From Homalodisca vitripennis (lineage: Eukaryota > Arthropoda > Insecta > Hemiptera > Cicadellidae), in NCBI RefSeq assembly GCF_021130785.1, contig NW_025778850.1, positions 1-64,000 of the forward strand: 64,000 nucleotides of DNA, read 5' to 3'. The notes under the pieces are model-generated. The model saw only the letters and a list, made by a program, of their open reading frames with translations. It did no database searches and was not told the origin of the DNA. Position numbers and translations under genes: made by a program. Positions 23,915 to 35,530 of the stretch are shown in pieces. The number at the start of each line of letters is the position of its first letter. Position 1 is the first letter of the stretch.

Positions 23915-25265
23915 AATAATAAATGATTGTATAGAGAGATCCTGTATTGTAGCACTCTAACTTGCCTTGAATTTTGTCTGAAATACGATGTGAGCTGAAA
24001 CACTCTCTTTATTTGTGAATCTTTTGGAGGTAACAAAATACATTTCAATGATTGGATAGAGAGCTACAGATCCCGTATCGAAACACATCAACTTGCCTTG
24101 AATTGTGTCTAAAATACGATGTGAGCTGAAACACTCTCTTTATTGTGCATCTGTTGGAGGTAACAAAATACATTTCAATGAATGGATAGAGAGCTACAGA
24201 TCCCGTATCGAAACACATCAACTTGCCTTGAATTGTATCTGAAATACGATGTGAGCTGAAACACTCTCTTTATTGTGCATCTGTTGGAGGTAATAAAATA
24301 CATTTCAATGATTGGATAGAGAGCTACAGAGCCCGTATCGAAACAAATCAACTTGTCTTGAGTTGTAGCTGAAATACGATGTGAGCTGAAACACTCTCTT
24401 TATTGTGCATCTGTTGGAGGTAACAAAATACATTTCAATGATTGGATAGAGAGCTACAGATCCCGTATCGAAACAAATCAACTTGTCTTGAGTTGTAGCT
24501 GAAATACGATGTGAGCTGAAACACTCTCTTTATTGTGCATCTGTTGGAGGTAATAAAATACATTTCAATGATTGGATAGAGAGCTACAGATCCCGTATCG
24601 AAACACATCAACTTGCCTTGAATTGTGTCTGAAATACGATGTGAGCTGAAACACTCTCTTTATTGTGCATCTCTTGGAGGTAACAAAATACATTTCAATG
24701 ATTGGATAGAGAGCTACAGAGCCCGTATCGAAACACATCAACTTGTCTTGAATTGTAGCTTGAAATACGATGTGAGCTGAAATACTCTCTTTATTGTGCA
24801 TCTCTTGGAGGTAACAAAATACATTTCAATGATTGGATAGAGAGCTACAGAGCCCGTATCGAAACACATCAACTTGTCTTGAATTGTAGCTGAAATACGA
24901 TGTGAGCTGAAATACTCTCTTTATTTGTGCATCTCTTGGAGGTAACAAAATACATTTCAATGATTGGATAGAGAGCTACAGATCCCGTATCGAAACACAT
25001 CAACTTGTCTTGAATTGTAGCTGAAATACGATGTGAGCTGAAATACTCTCTTTATTGTGCATCTCTTGGAGGTAACAAAATACATTTCAATGATTGGATA
25101 GAGAGCTACAGATCCCGTATCGAAACACATCAACTTTCCTTGAATTGTATCTGAAAATACGATGTGAGCTGAAACACTCTTTATTGTACATCAGTTGGAT
25201 GCAACAAAAATATATTTCAATGATTGGATCCAGTTATCGTTACAATCCAACTTGCCTTAAATCAA
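23915..25265. repeat. Minisatellite, about 121-bp unit, about 11 copies
   Basis: Tandem array with unit core GAAATACGATGTGAGCTGAA, then CACTCTCTTTATTGTGCATC, GGAGGTAACAAAATACATTT, and GAGCTACAGATCCCGTATCG. The edge copies (from about 23915, and after 25140) are diverged and the central ones are nearly identical, as expected from unequal exchange. Frames within it are not genes. Confidence 0.9.
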
Positions 25266-25919
25266 ATTGGATCTGAAGCTCAGTCTTCGCTGAGAGACTG
25301 TCTGTCGCTGCAGTAAAATATATGTAGCCGTTTCCTTCAGCACAAGCATTAGTTAAATGGTAAAACTCTTTACGAATACTATGAATAGTTTTCATTCCAT
25401 TTTGGTCTAGTTTATTACACACATACAATGCAGAATCGTAACTAAATTTATTACGCATCTCAACAGTTCTAATATATTATACATCTAAAGTTTTAAAACA
25501 TTAAGTTATCTTTGAATAAGGATTCAATTACGCAAAAGTATAAATATTGCTTTAATATCCAATCAAAAATTGATAGACTATTGTATATTTAGAAGACAAT
25601 AACAAAAACTGTATTCTAGCAGGCTAAAAATGTAAGAAATGTTAGAGACCAGTGTTTTACATGGTTCAAATATGTACAAAAGTAGACTTTAAAAATTCCA
25701 GGTTTTGAAAAAAAATTTTTTTTTTTTCAGAATATGAGGCATAAAACATGAGTACACGATAACAAAAGCCAGAGCAGACTATAAAAAAATAAAAAATGTA
25801 ACAGAGTTCAACAAACGAAAATCCTTTATAATGAATAGTAACAGACTAGGAAAAAATAAAAAAGAACAACTTCAACAAACAACAGCAAGTATTCAAAGAT
25901 CGAAAATCTGGCCGCCTGA
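25266..25919. other. Noncoding, nothing recognised
   Basis: A poly-T run of about 9-10 bases lies near 25718-25727. No gene recognised. Confidence 0.4.
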
Positions 25920-26995
25920 TACAGAGAAACCATATTGCTCGTTGATTGGTTGGTTAACTTGCAGTCAATTACGTCCAATCTTTGCTGATTGATTCTCTTG
26001 AAGTCGTATATTATCTGGTACTAATGTTTCACTATGCTGTTTTTTGGTCCTATAATAATTGGTTAACTTTCAGCTAGTCACGATCAAACTTTAGTGATTG
26101 ACTCTGGCAGATGTGCATTGTCTGCTACTAATGTTGACCCCTGCTAGTTTTAGTCTCAGGTTTATTGGTTAACATTCAGACAATAATAATAATAATAATA
26201 GTAATATTCTTTATTGCAGCAAACAATAAACAATAATTGTATTGCAAGCGTCCTATAAAGATGAAAGTACTAATCTAATAATTAAAAAAAATTAAATTAT
26301 AAGTAAAATTAATAGATAAATATATTATTATTATTAACATATTGGGTACTGTGACATCTATCGCCGGTTCTTCTGTTTTAGAGCCAAATTTTCTTGAATA
26401 TCAGAAGGGCAGATACAACAATTATTTTTAAATGTTACTGAGGACTGTCCCCAGTGGCCCATCACAAACTCGTCAACTGAGTAAAATGCCCTAGACAACA
26501 GGAATTGTTTTGATCGAAATTTACATTGTTTGTGAATATTGACCTGATCTCTTCAGGGAGCCTATTTGATTATCCTTACACCATCCTGAGATGGCAAGCA
26601 TTCAAAAAACAGTTCTGTGCTGTGCCATATGATAGTTGTACCGGCTTTTAGTTCGTATTGGTGTACGTCACTACCCCGAAGTGAGACCCACTTGAATCGG
26701 CAGTTATAGCAAGACTTCGAGAACATAGTAGACTAGGCAAAGTCAGCAATCCTATTCATTTGGATGTATTATGCCAAAGTAATCTGTCTTCAGAATGTCC
26801 AATGAACAGAATTTTGCCAAAACTTCGTAAGACATAAATGCCTGGTAAATGCCTGAAGTACAATCATGATCAAACTTTGCTGATTGACTCTTCTGCAGAT
26901 GTACATTACGTGCTACTAATGTTACACCTGCTAGCTTTGGTCTCAGATTGATTGTTTAACATTCAGCCAGTCACGCTCAAGCTTTGCTGGTTTCC
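25920..26995. repeat. 110-bp tandem repeat split by an insertion
   Basis: Units with TTGGTTAACTTTCAGCTAGTCACGA-like starts and CTACTAATGTT cores occur at about 25945, 26053 and 26165. The third is cut off after TTGGTTAACATTCAG at about 26179, and the array resumes near 26865 (ATGATCAAACTTTGCTGATT, then CTACTAATGTTACACCTGCT). Confidence 0.65.
26180..26862 (-). mobile_element. Probable non-LTR retrotransposon 3' fragment
   Basis: Insertion inside a tandem repeat. Its left end is AATAATAATAATAATAG followed by TTCTTTATTGCAG. On the minus strand this is a 3' end in a TTATT-type simple repeat. The rest is GC-richer than its surroundings and gives broken minus-strand coding-like pieces (for example FTQLTSL-like and PEEIRS-like stretches). 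Five-prime truncation and a simple-sequence tail suggest a CR1/Jockey-like element. The family is an inference. Confidence 0.5.
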
Positions 26996-29269
26996 GCACT
27001 TAGGTCTATTATTCCTCTAGCACGTAAAAGTATCCCGAACTACTTGTCCTGTAACAGGCTGCGGTTAAGTGAACACATTTTTAAGTCTAAAGCTCATTTC
27101 GTTATTGACAGATAAAACGAAAAGGATACATACGAGAAACAAATATTTGCATCCATTTGCAACCATAAGAGACAATGTGTCTGAATACTGAGCGATAGGG
27201 TTCAACGATGCTCAGCAAAATTCCATCGTTTCCGTTTTATAAAAGTCATTATTTTCAATGTACTAATAAAGTTTGAAGCAAAGTTTCAAGATGAAATATT
27301 TCTCGAGATATCTTACTACGTGATACATTTAGATTTTAAAATTAAATTTGGGTTTCATATCAGTGTTTAAATAATAAAAATATGTATAAAGTCATTATAA
27401 AATTATGTTAAATGTGTTAGGATATATAGGTAACATAGTGTAAGCATGTCATTTATTAGATTCTGTTATAAGTATATTTAGTTCTTTTACAAATTCAATT
27501 ATTATGCTATTTTCGCATTTCCCCCAAGTTCGATCATAGAATTAATGAAAAGGGTAGGATTAGCGTTTCCTTAGCCAAATCCAATGGAGTAACACGCATT
27601 ACCAACAATCACAGTGTTGCTCATATACAATTTTTTCATTTTGACAAACGCCATTCTTCGCTAATGCTCAGCCAATACAAGCCTTACTAAAACCTCAGTA
27701 AATTCCATATTTAATGTATAATATACATACTATTTTTTACCCTTATGCATGTTTAGTCGACATTATCACTACTCATTTATTGTATAAGCACCAACACCAA
27801 CCAAGCAATGAATTTTAAAAATCAATTTGTACACAGTAATATAGCATATTGAAATGAAATTGCATATTATTTGTCAAGTTATACAAGAAAAAGAGTTTCA
27901 AAAAATAAGATAACACAATTTATCTATGTTAGGATTTATTGATTCAATATCAATGTTGAGTTTAGCTCCAGTTCACCTTCTTCTTAATTTAGCTTCCACG
28001 CTGACGCAATTGACTCCTATAATATAGACTATAATTTTCTTCACAAGAGATTAAAACATTCTGCAATGAAGAAATTTAAAATCAACCCTTTGTATTCTTT
28101 ACCACCTAGACTATTAAACACCTAGAAACATTATCTAAACACTAGGGAAACCTCGACTACAAAGTATAGTGTAATCTACATGAAGTCTTATTATCATTAT
28201 CTCATGAGATACACTCTTGAGTGCACTACGATGCCTTAGGCACGATCTTTTAGCTCAATGGAGCTACCGGGTTTTCTACAAATAACGGTAGCTATCTTGG
28301 GAAGGTGAAAGGTGAGCTATTCAGATTCCAAGAGCTAACAAGAGGTAATCTCAACATTCACAAAGAAAATATCACTATATTGTAAAATATATTGATAGCC
28401 TGTGAGAGTTATCACTAATTGGCTGAGCCTCAGCAAATCATCATACAGCCCTGCTACCTTCATAGTCAGATGTACATCACTGGTTCTGTCAGCATTGGTA
28501 TCTTTGGACTCATGATAACTCATCCCAATAAAACGCAATTATCTCATGATTCAATTATGTTTCTTAGCGATTTAATTGATAACTTCCAGAAAGTAGTCAC
28601 GTATTATTTAATTTAATTTCAATTTTTTACATTAAAGTGTTGTGTCTTGCAAAATGGTTACTAAAACGTTCAATTATTTAAAAAATACTTCAGCAATTTT
28701 ACATCAAGAGGGTCTATTCAACCGTTATTATTTATGAAAGATTGTAGTAGAATATAAATATGGTAATACTCTAACAATGTCCTTGTCGGAATTTCTTCCG
28801 AAACATTGTAACAGAATACAACCGATATTTCCAAATAAGAAATCCTTTTGGAAATTAGCTAGTCAATATAAACACACAACATTAACATTGTAATTCTAAT
28901 AAAACATAAAATAAAAGACTGAAAAGGTTTTACAAGCAGTGCTTGATGCAATATAAGATATTGCAACAAGCGAAAAGCGACAAGTGACAACACGAGCTTA
29001 CTCGACACGGAGCAGTGTTGCCAAGTTTGTTGTAATTGCTTTAGGAGTTGAGAAGTCTTTGGCAATCTTAAACGAGAATCTAATTATTAACTCAACACAT
29101 GACTCTGGTTTATCTTGTTGTCCTTAATAGAGCTCTCCATTACTTGGAGATTACAACCAAAATAAAAATTGTGATTTAAGACGGTTAAAAATGTTTGTGT
29201 ACGATGACACTATATGTTTTATTGTGACTGACATAAAAGTTATTGCGTGCTGCACATCACTAACTACGA
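26996..29269. other. Noncoding, nothing recognised
   Basis: AT-rich. Small frames at 28335-28616 and 28859-29065 have no recognisable product. No RNA gene or clear repeat seen. Confidence 0.4.
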
Positions 29270-29720
29270 TTAGTTAGCCAGCAGGGATCACTTCTGGCTA
29301 GTTTATACCTTCCAGTTGAACCTACCACTGGGCACAGCAAAAACCGATGTATCACTTACATCTGGGCAACCTTGTGGATGTCCAGAAGCGGCACATCACT
29401 AACCGCAAATGTTGAGATTATAGGGTGCAGGAAATTTGACAGGTCTAGTCTACTGCGGGAGATGACTGTTTGAGTTGATGGGATTTGTTTCCTAACCTCA
29501 GAGGTTCTTGCTAGACTCAACAAGGGTGTGCCACACCATGCCTACTTTGACTGGAGAGGCTGGTTTCAGAGCTGGCCTCCTTTCTTCCGGGAAGACATGA
29601 CTTTGAGATGTAGTTCCCTAATTCTTCCTCATGGATCTCGAAAGTAGGCAGCCCCTACACCCTAACCTTACCCATGCTGAATATCCTGTCACTCCGGAAG
29701 CAGCGCAAAGGTTCGCAAAG
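29270..29720. other. GC-richer block, possible transposon fragment
   Basis: Composition differs sharply from both flanks. It contains an internal echo (CATCACTAACTACGATTAG at 29270 and CATCACTAACCGCAAATG at 29394). No open frame or known domain. A transposon remnant is the likeliest explanation. Confidence 0.35.
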
Positions 29721-29899
29721 ATTCAGTGAAATTTATAAGCTTCTTTTCCTAAGAGAAAAACACAACGATGGGTAATTGTGACTAGTGAATAGTAATAAAG
29801 TATGAAATATATTGGTTTCTAAATTGAAATACTAGAGGACGTATGCTATAAATATTGTTTTAGTACGTACAAAACACCTTAATTATTATTTCTTCATCT

Positions 29900-30256
29900 T
29901 TATAGGTCAGAGGAGCGCGTGATTTTTTCAGTCAGCGATGAATGTCTACTACAAGGATTTTTCATACAAGGTGTAATGTATATTTTCTTCAATGATCTGA
30001 GGACGATGCACTTTTTTTTGATGAACTTATGAATATCGGATGTAACTATTTTTTTCGTATAAGCTGTAAAGTACAATTTGTTCAGTGGTCTGAAGGCGCA
30101 CACTTTTTTCGGTGGGTAAGGAATGTCTACTGTAAACGATGTGGCGTATAATCGGAAACGTATATTTTCTTCAGTAGTCGAAGAGCGCGCCCTTCTTTTT
30201 AGTTGAGCGTGAGGCAGAGCGTCGTAAGGTCTTACATTTTTACTTATATTGCTCAA
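29900..30256 (-). repeat. Degenerate internal repeat, about 85 bp
   Basis: Units like TATATTTTCTTCA(A/G)T-x-TCTGA, GCGC/ACGATGCAC and TTTTTT-GATGA recur three to four times. A 118-codon minus-strand frame runs through them. Its translation repeats a short R-LKK-Y-T-C/Y-K pattern, but I do not recognise a protein family. It lies next to the fibre-like relic. Confidence 0.4.
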
Positions 30257-30302
30257 TCTCTGATTCCGACAGTTAAATACGTTTTTCCTCGATCATTGCA
30301 CA

Positions 30303-30503
30303 TTATCTGGTCAGTGTTTGTAGGTTTACGTTGTCAAGATTATCTTCTGGGCTTTTTACATTCCTTAGACACTACCTATTAATGTCGTAGTTACGACATA
30401 TTAAATTACCATCGGGAGTTAGCTTGAATTCATACCCTTTTGGACCTTTAAAGGCTCCTTTTCTAAATTGCTTGGATAAGCGTTTAAACTTGTCCACACT
30501 CAT
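30303..30503 (-). pseudogene. Relic of a Polinton-type fibre gene
   Basis: The minus-strand frame begins MSVDKFKRLSKQFRKG, reaches LTPDGNLICRNYDI and then, across one in-frame TAG, CLRNVKSPEDNLDNVNL. The order L-x-x-DG-N-YD-x-x-x-x-LRNV-x-x-P-D-x-D-x-VN is the repeat seen in phage tail fibres and in fibre-like proteins of arthropod Polintons. It lies outside the intact Polinton and on the opposite strand, so it suggests an older, decayed insertion. Function is lost. Confidence 0.45.
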
Positions 30504-30553
30504 CATGCAAATGATGACAATACTTTATTAATCCAAGGGAACAGCGAAGGGTC

Positions 30554-30682
30554 TCATAGAATCTTAGAGCAATATTCAATCTGTTTTACTTGTCTGTTAC
30601 AGTAATCAATTCGCTGAATAAAAGTATGTAGATGAACACCGTCTAATTCGTAGGTTTCATAAACCATTTCTCTAAATGTCAT
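30554..30682 (-). pseudogene. Short coding relic upstream of the fibre-like remnant
   Basis: A 42-codon minus-strand frame (MTFREMVYETYELDG, then HTFIQRIDYCNRQVKQIEYC) ends 50 bases before the fibre-like relic. Its amino-acid composition looks coding, but I do not recognise the family. It is possibly another gene of the same decayed element. Confidence 0.3.
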
Positions 30683-30699
30683 AGTCACATTCGGAAATC

Positions 30700-31903
30700 A
30701 AAAATTTGTGTCAACATATGTGTTTTCGTCGACCTCTAAACAGCTTGGAAACGAAATAGTCTATTTATACGTTCCAGCTTATACGCCACATCGTTACAAC
30801 TGACATTCATCGCTCACCAAAAAGCGTACTCTTTTCAGACCACGAAAGAAAAAGAAAAAAATAATTAAGGTTTCGTACGTGTAAAAACTATATTTCTAGC
30901 ATAGGTCCTCTTGTACTTAAATGTAGAAACCAATATATTTTATACTTTTTCTTCATGTTGGTGTTAATCGATAATATATTGAAATAATTTCAAATTCATG
31001 TGCTTCAGGGTTATCACATTCCTTGAACTACTAAAATATGACCAGAAATTTTAATTCCATACCAGAACCGGTTGAAGTATATTGTATTATAACTTAAGTA
31101 TTAAAATGTTATGAAACATTTGATATTCCAGGAACCCGTTATAGCACAATTAATTTATATGTATAAACTCATTACGTTTCATGGAAGAGACTGATAAGCC
31201 TGCTTGGCCAGTGATTGTGAAGATGAAAGGCTGCAATTTCACATCAATCCTGTAGCGTCAGTTCACTTGGGAGGGAAGTCAACTGCGAAATTATTTCACC
31301 AAATCTCCTCTCAAATTTGCATTTAGACGGACTCAGATGAGGCTTAGCCGGTCTATAATACATCAGGAAGGTAGTGGAGATTTCGCTGCCAATATTTCAG
31401 GAACGTTATAATGTTTTTTCCAGCCTAATTACATACAATTAAAAATACCAACACTATAATTAGGATCTATAGAAATGATTTAAAATTATGAAAAAACACA
31501 AACGTGTTAGAATTCTAATCTATTGATTATAATAATTGCTTTTATTACGAATTGTTGATGTATTTACATTACATTTATTAGCCTATATAATTAGTTAATC
31601 TTGTATTGTATAAAATATTGTTCTTTCAAAAGTAGACATAAATTCACTATAAACACCCCGTTAGTTACTGAAATATTGTAAATTTTTAGCTAAAATACTG
31701 GTAGATGAAAACTGTGATGAGCAAGATATTGCATCCGTTTTGAATTTGACGGTTTACACCAAATATCCGTGCTAAGCTATAATGTCACCTACTTTGAAAT
31801 GGACTTTGATTTCACGGCTTTCGGATGCTTAGATGATCGATGTAAAAATGATTCCAATAGATTGTGGAAACTCGATTAAACGTCTGTACTGCTGGGTAAT
31901 AAA
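30700..31903. other. Noncoding, nothing recognised
   Basis: No feature recognised. Confidence 0.4.
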
Positions 31904-32734
31904 CAGGGTGTCCCGTAACTCTGTGGAAAAGTATACCACGTTACTGTTTATGTGAAAACAAACATATTTCACTATATATGTGTCTTCAATGCTTATTTTC
32001 TCATCTGTCTGTCTGTGATTTTTATAAAAAATTAATATCTTATAAACTAATAAATTAAATTATACCATATTTCGATCAACTGTTCATAATAACAAGGTCT
32101 GTTACTGAAAGAATATCATCAAATTATCCTTGGTATTTTATACATAGCGACCATTAAATCTTTGATTACGAGTTGTAATTTTATCTTAAAATCTTGTATT
32201 TTTTTCTAAAGAAGTGCAAGAATATCAGTTTTTAGAGGATTTGTAACAAAGCTAATAACACTGAAATTAATTAAATCAAATAATAAATAGCTGATTTAGA
32301 GTAGATTTACTGTGATAAGACATTGAGAGCTGCTGTTCAGTTTTTGTATTGTTGGCTATTCGCTGAGAACCTCAATGTGAGCCATGTCTTGTCTCAGTAA
32401 ATATGCTCTATATAAATTGTTTTTTTATTCGATTTAAACACGTTTGGTATCATTATATCTGTGACAAGATACTCTAAAAACTTATATTGTAGAAAAATTG
32501 TAATTTTTAAGATATTCAAAGTTTAAAAGTTTTTATGGCCGAAATTTTGAAAATAAATAAACATAATTTTATGATATTCTTTTCAGTAACTGAGCTTCTT
32601 ATCACAAACATATCAGTCATATTTGGTAAAAATCAATTGAGTTTAAGAACCCATGTTCTTATAGGGAAATTTGTTTTTCTTGAATAGAGCAATAACGTGG
32701 TATACCTTTGTCTAGAGAGTTACGGAATGCTCTG
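31904..32734. mobile_element. Foldback MITE-like element, about 830 bp
   Basis: The left end CAGGGTGTCCCGTAACTCTG and following GTATACCACGTTA are inverted at the right end (TAACGTGGTATACC, then AGAGTTACGG, ending CTCTG). The inverted similarity continues inward (CTGTTACTGAAAGAATATCA at 32100 against the reverse complement of 32568-32598). No coding capacity. A non-autonomous DNA transposon is the best explanation. A target duplication was not evident. Confidence 0.55.
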
Positions 32735-33719
32735 TATAGACTAGAGCAGGCACATCAGAATAATATCACGTGTTAGCTGGGAGCCACGCCGGCTAATTGA
32801 CATCCTCCCCACTGGATTATTAACTCTGGCAGGTTTCTTATCAGTGCAGTAAATTGAGTTGTTTAGGTTAGTTCTTATATAAACTTTTAGTTTATTGATG
32901 AAAATGATCACCAGAGCTATAAAGACTTTGCTAAAAATCAGTAATCCATACTTGTGGTCTGTACGTTGGAGTCTAAAGTATCGTTAGTACCAACCCTTCG
33001 TGTCTTAAACGTATGTTTATGTACGTCAACAACTTCAGAACTGTTTCTCTTTTGATAGTTTAATAATAACGAAGTATAAACTTCAAACACTTGGCAACAT
33101 AAAATGGTAGGAAGAGATAGGGCCAAAAGTAACAGATATATCTGAAATGACGAGGCTTCAGACAGTGACTTCCGGATATAATATTTTATTGACACACATC
33201 AACCGCGGATGGTTCCATATCGGACATGGCCGACCATCTCTCCCCGGAGAGCTCTGAATGTTACTCTATACATTTACTTACGGCACCGTTCTTAGATTCG
33301 GTATTATTTCACGAGCAATATTACGAGGATATAAACAATTAGTTATGCGGCTAATATTAAGTCGAAATAAATGTTTATGTCACGTGAAAAGGTCATCAAA
33401 CTTATTGGAAATACGATTACAAAGTATAAAATAAAACATTATTTTGGTACACACAACAAAGAAAAATAATATATTTCTAGATTCTATTTAACTATAAAAA
33501 TTGTTATATTTAAGCTTTTTGGCTTTTATAATAAATTGTAAGAAACAGTCCATGTTGTGTAAAAATGGAAATGTGGTTTCAAATTATTTGTTGGATTTTA
33601 AAACAATTCTAGACAATGTTATAAATTTTATTTATATACATATTTTGTTATTCTTCTTTTTGATGAAGACTTTTATTAATACATTTTGTTTTAAATAATA
33701 TTATTTTAAATTAGTAGAT
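32735..33719. other. Noncoding, nothing recognised
   Basis: Small open frames at 32938-33195 (minus) and 33501-33698 (plus) have no recognisable product. Confidence 0.4.
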
Positions 33720-34140
33720 CCACAGTGGAGTAGAGTCCAAGACCCATACTTACTACGGCTATAGTCCGAAGAGAAGATTCAAGTAAAACATTGCCAGTAT
33801 ACAGGAGACTCTATAAGTGAAATCTACAGAGAGTCACATACGGAAATTCAATACAGCTTTAGTCTGGAAAGAGGCTGCACGTAAAACATCGCCAGTCTAC
33901 TAGAGACTCTGCGACTGAAATCTACAGAGTCACACTCGGATATACACGAGGCTGCACGTAAAACATCGCCAGTCTACTGGAGACTCTACGAGTGTACTCT
34001 ACAGAGAATCACACTCGGAAATACACGAGGCTGCAAGTAAAACACCGCCAGTCTACTGGAGACTCTACGAGTGTACTCTAGAGAGAGTCACACTCTAAAT
34101 ACACTGCGGTCTTAGTCTGAAGAGAGGCTGCACTTAAAAT
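33720..34140. repeat. Minisatellite, about four copies
   Basis: Tandem imperfect copies with GGCTGCACGTAAAACATCGC, then CAGTCTACTGGAGACTCTAC, and AGAGTCACACTCGGAAATAC. Some copies carry a longer spacer (TAGTCTGGAAAGAGGCTGC), so units are about 80 or 115 bp. Confidence 0.8.
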
Positions 34141-34362
34141 AGTGTTGATGTACTCGTGTAAACTGAAAACATTGTTTTTTCAATATATACAAATACTAGA
34201 TAGATATTTTTGAATACTTTAAATTGACATAAATATGACTATTTTGACCTAAAACTACACTAACTCTCTAATATACTGTGTGTAATTACTTCTCTAATAT
34301 ACTGTGTGTAAAAGTATATGGAAATACGAAATTTTATTAACCTTTTTTTCAAATTATTAATC
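34141..34362. other. Flank of the Polinton with a short duplication
   Basis: CTCTAATATACTGTGTGTAA is tandemly duplicated at 34265-34312. Nothing else seen. Confidence 0.5.
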
Positions 34363-34368
34363 ATGATT
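34363..34368. repeat. Target-site duplication, left copy
   Basis: ATGATT directly before the element. Polintons make 6-bp duplications. Confidence 0.9.
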
Positions 34369-34723
34369 AGTAGATAGTAATATGGGGTTCCTGGCGCACT
34401 TTCGGAGCCAACCGAAAAGCAATGTAAAATACTGTTCAATGTACCATAAAGGAAGCTGAGAAATAACACAGCAAATCTCAATGAAAAAATTAACCGAATC
34501 TACAGTCGTTCGTCTCCAAAAGCGATCGGTACATTACTATCTACTCTGTGGAATGAAAAATTAACCAAATCTGAGCTTCTACTTTCTTAAGCTGTGCTTT
34601 GTAAAATGTTGTCAAATCTGCTACGAATAAAGGATTTATCTTAATAAAATTTAATCAATTTAAAACATTTTTACTAAAAACATACTGTACTTTAATAAAA
34701 AACTTTTCTACTAAATAAACAAC

Positions 34724-34988
34724 ATGAACTCACCAAGCTCTCTTCAGTTTCTAGCATTTCAAAAACTTACAAAGAAAGACAATTTTAACGAGTTCAACGA
34801 ATTACCAAAACATTTTAAAGAACAGTTGATACTTTCCTTAAATGATACAGAATTCAAAGAACTTGTAAAGTCTTTTGCAGAAAAAAACGTCTAATGGAGT
34901 GTTTTACTATCGGCAAAAAACTAAAAAAGTAAGGGATTACATATTTAATATAATTACGAAAGATATTGAAAAGAAAGTAAAAAAATAA
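34724..34988 (+). pseudogene. Polinton terminal gene A, left copy (frameshifted)
   Basis: Left counterpart of the 87-residue gene at 51944-52207. It carries seven instead of six A residues near 34881-34887, which breaks the frame after about 53 codons. Start and stop are otherwise in place (265 nt instead of 264). The right copy is unbroken, so the element as a whole still holds one open version. Confidence 0.8.
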
Positions 34989-35016
34989 ACAAACAGAGAG
35001 TTTTCATCGTTTTTTT

Positions 35017-35280
35017 ATGACATTTTTCCCATATTATACGTTCTTTCAAGATAATCAAGACTTAATTGATGAATTTCTTAGGAATTTTTGTGAGTATCAA
35101 GATTTATCAACACAATTCATTAAAGAGCATTATAGAATTTTTCTTATAGAATATAGCCACATTTTGTGTGAAACAAAAGGTATTACTGTAGATAATATTC
35201 CATGTGATTCCTATGAAGAAAGACACCAACTATGGTTATCAAAACAGTACTATGACGTGGGGAGGGACTGCAAGTTTTAG
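35017..35280 (+). CDS. Polinton terminal gene B, 87 aa (left copy, open)
   Basis: I do not recognise the family. The product is a small, acidic, aromatic-rich protein (starts MTFFPYYTFFQDNQDLIDEF, ends YDVGRDCKF) predicted to be helical, with no membrane segment or metal motif. It lies 28 nt after gene A, on the same strand, and stops just before the tail of the convergent gene fragment. It is duplicated in the right repeat, where one extra A breaks it. Location in the terminal repeat suggests early or replication-linked expression, by inference only. Confidence 0.6.
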   Translation: MTFFPYYTFFQDNQDLIDEFLRNFCEYQDLSTQFIKEHYRIFLIEYSHILCETKGITVDNIPCDSYEERHQLWLSKQYYDVGRDCKF

Positions 35281-35284
35281 AGTT

Positions 35285-35471
35285 AAGACTTTATTCTACA
35301 AAGTTAATTGTTATAATTTCTTTATCTTTTATAGTCTTCTTTCCAGTAACAACCAAGTGTAATTTTTCATTTTTGTTTAATTCTTTAATCTTTTTTTCAT
35401 CCAAAACAGTCAAAAATCTGTTCGGTAAGTGTACTTTACAATCTTCCAACTCGGCAATTATTGTAAACCCG
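35285..35471 (-). pseudogene. 3' fragment of the gene at 51335, truncated at the repeat boundary
   Basis: The last roughly 60 codons of the 101-residue gene at 51335-51640 are copied here because the inverted repeat ends inside that gene. The fragment lacks a start and promoter and is not expected to be expressed. Confidence 0.85.
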
Positions 35472-35511
35472 GCGCAATCGTTGGTTTACAAGCACCATTT
35501 AGTTAAATAAA

Positions 35512-35530
35512 TTTTTCTATCTAAATGGAG
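35512..35530 (+). promoter_or_regulatory. Start-overlapping TAAATGG motif, polymerase gene
   Basis: TTTTTCTATCTAAATGGAG, in which ATG is the start codon at 35525. Member of the element-wide motif family. Confidence 0.6.

Larger units (their letters stand above)
34369..35471 (+). repeat. Left terminal inverted repeat, 1103 bp
   Basis: Matches the reverse complement of 51460-52562. I found four single-base homopolymer length differences (two longer in each copy) and at least one substitution (C/T near 35424). It contains small genes A and B and a 3' fragment of the gene at 51335. The inner end falls inside that gene. Confidence 0.95.

Noticed and set aside
24565..24801. Minus-strand frame in the 121-bp array
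   Set aside because: Repeat-derived; the protein is just the unit translated twice.
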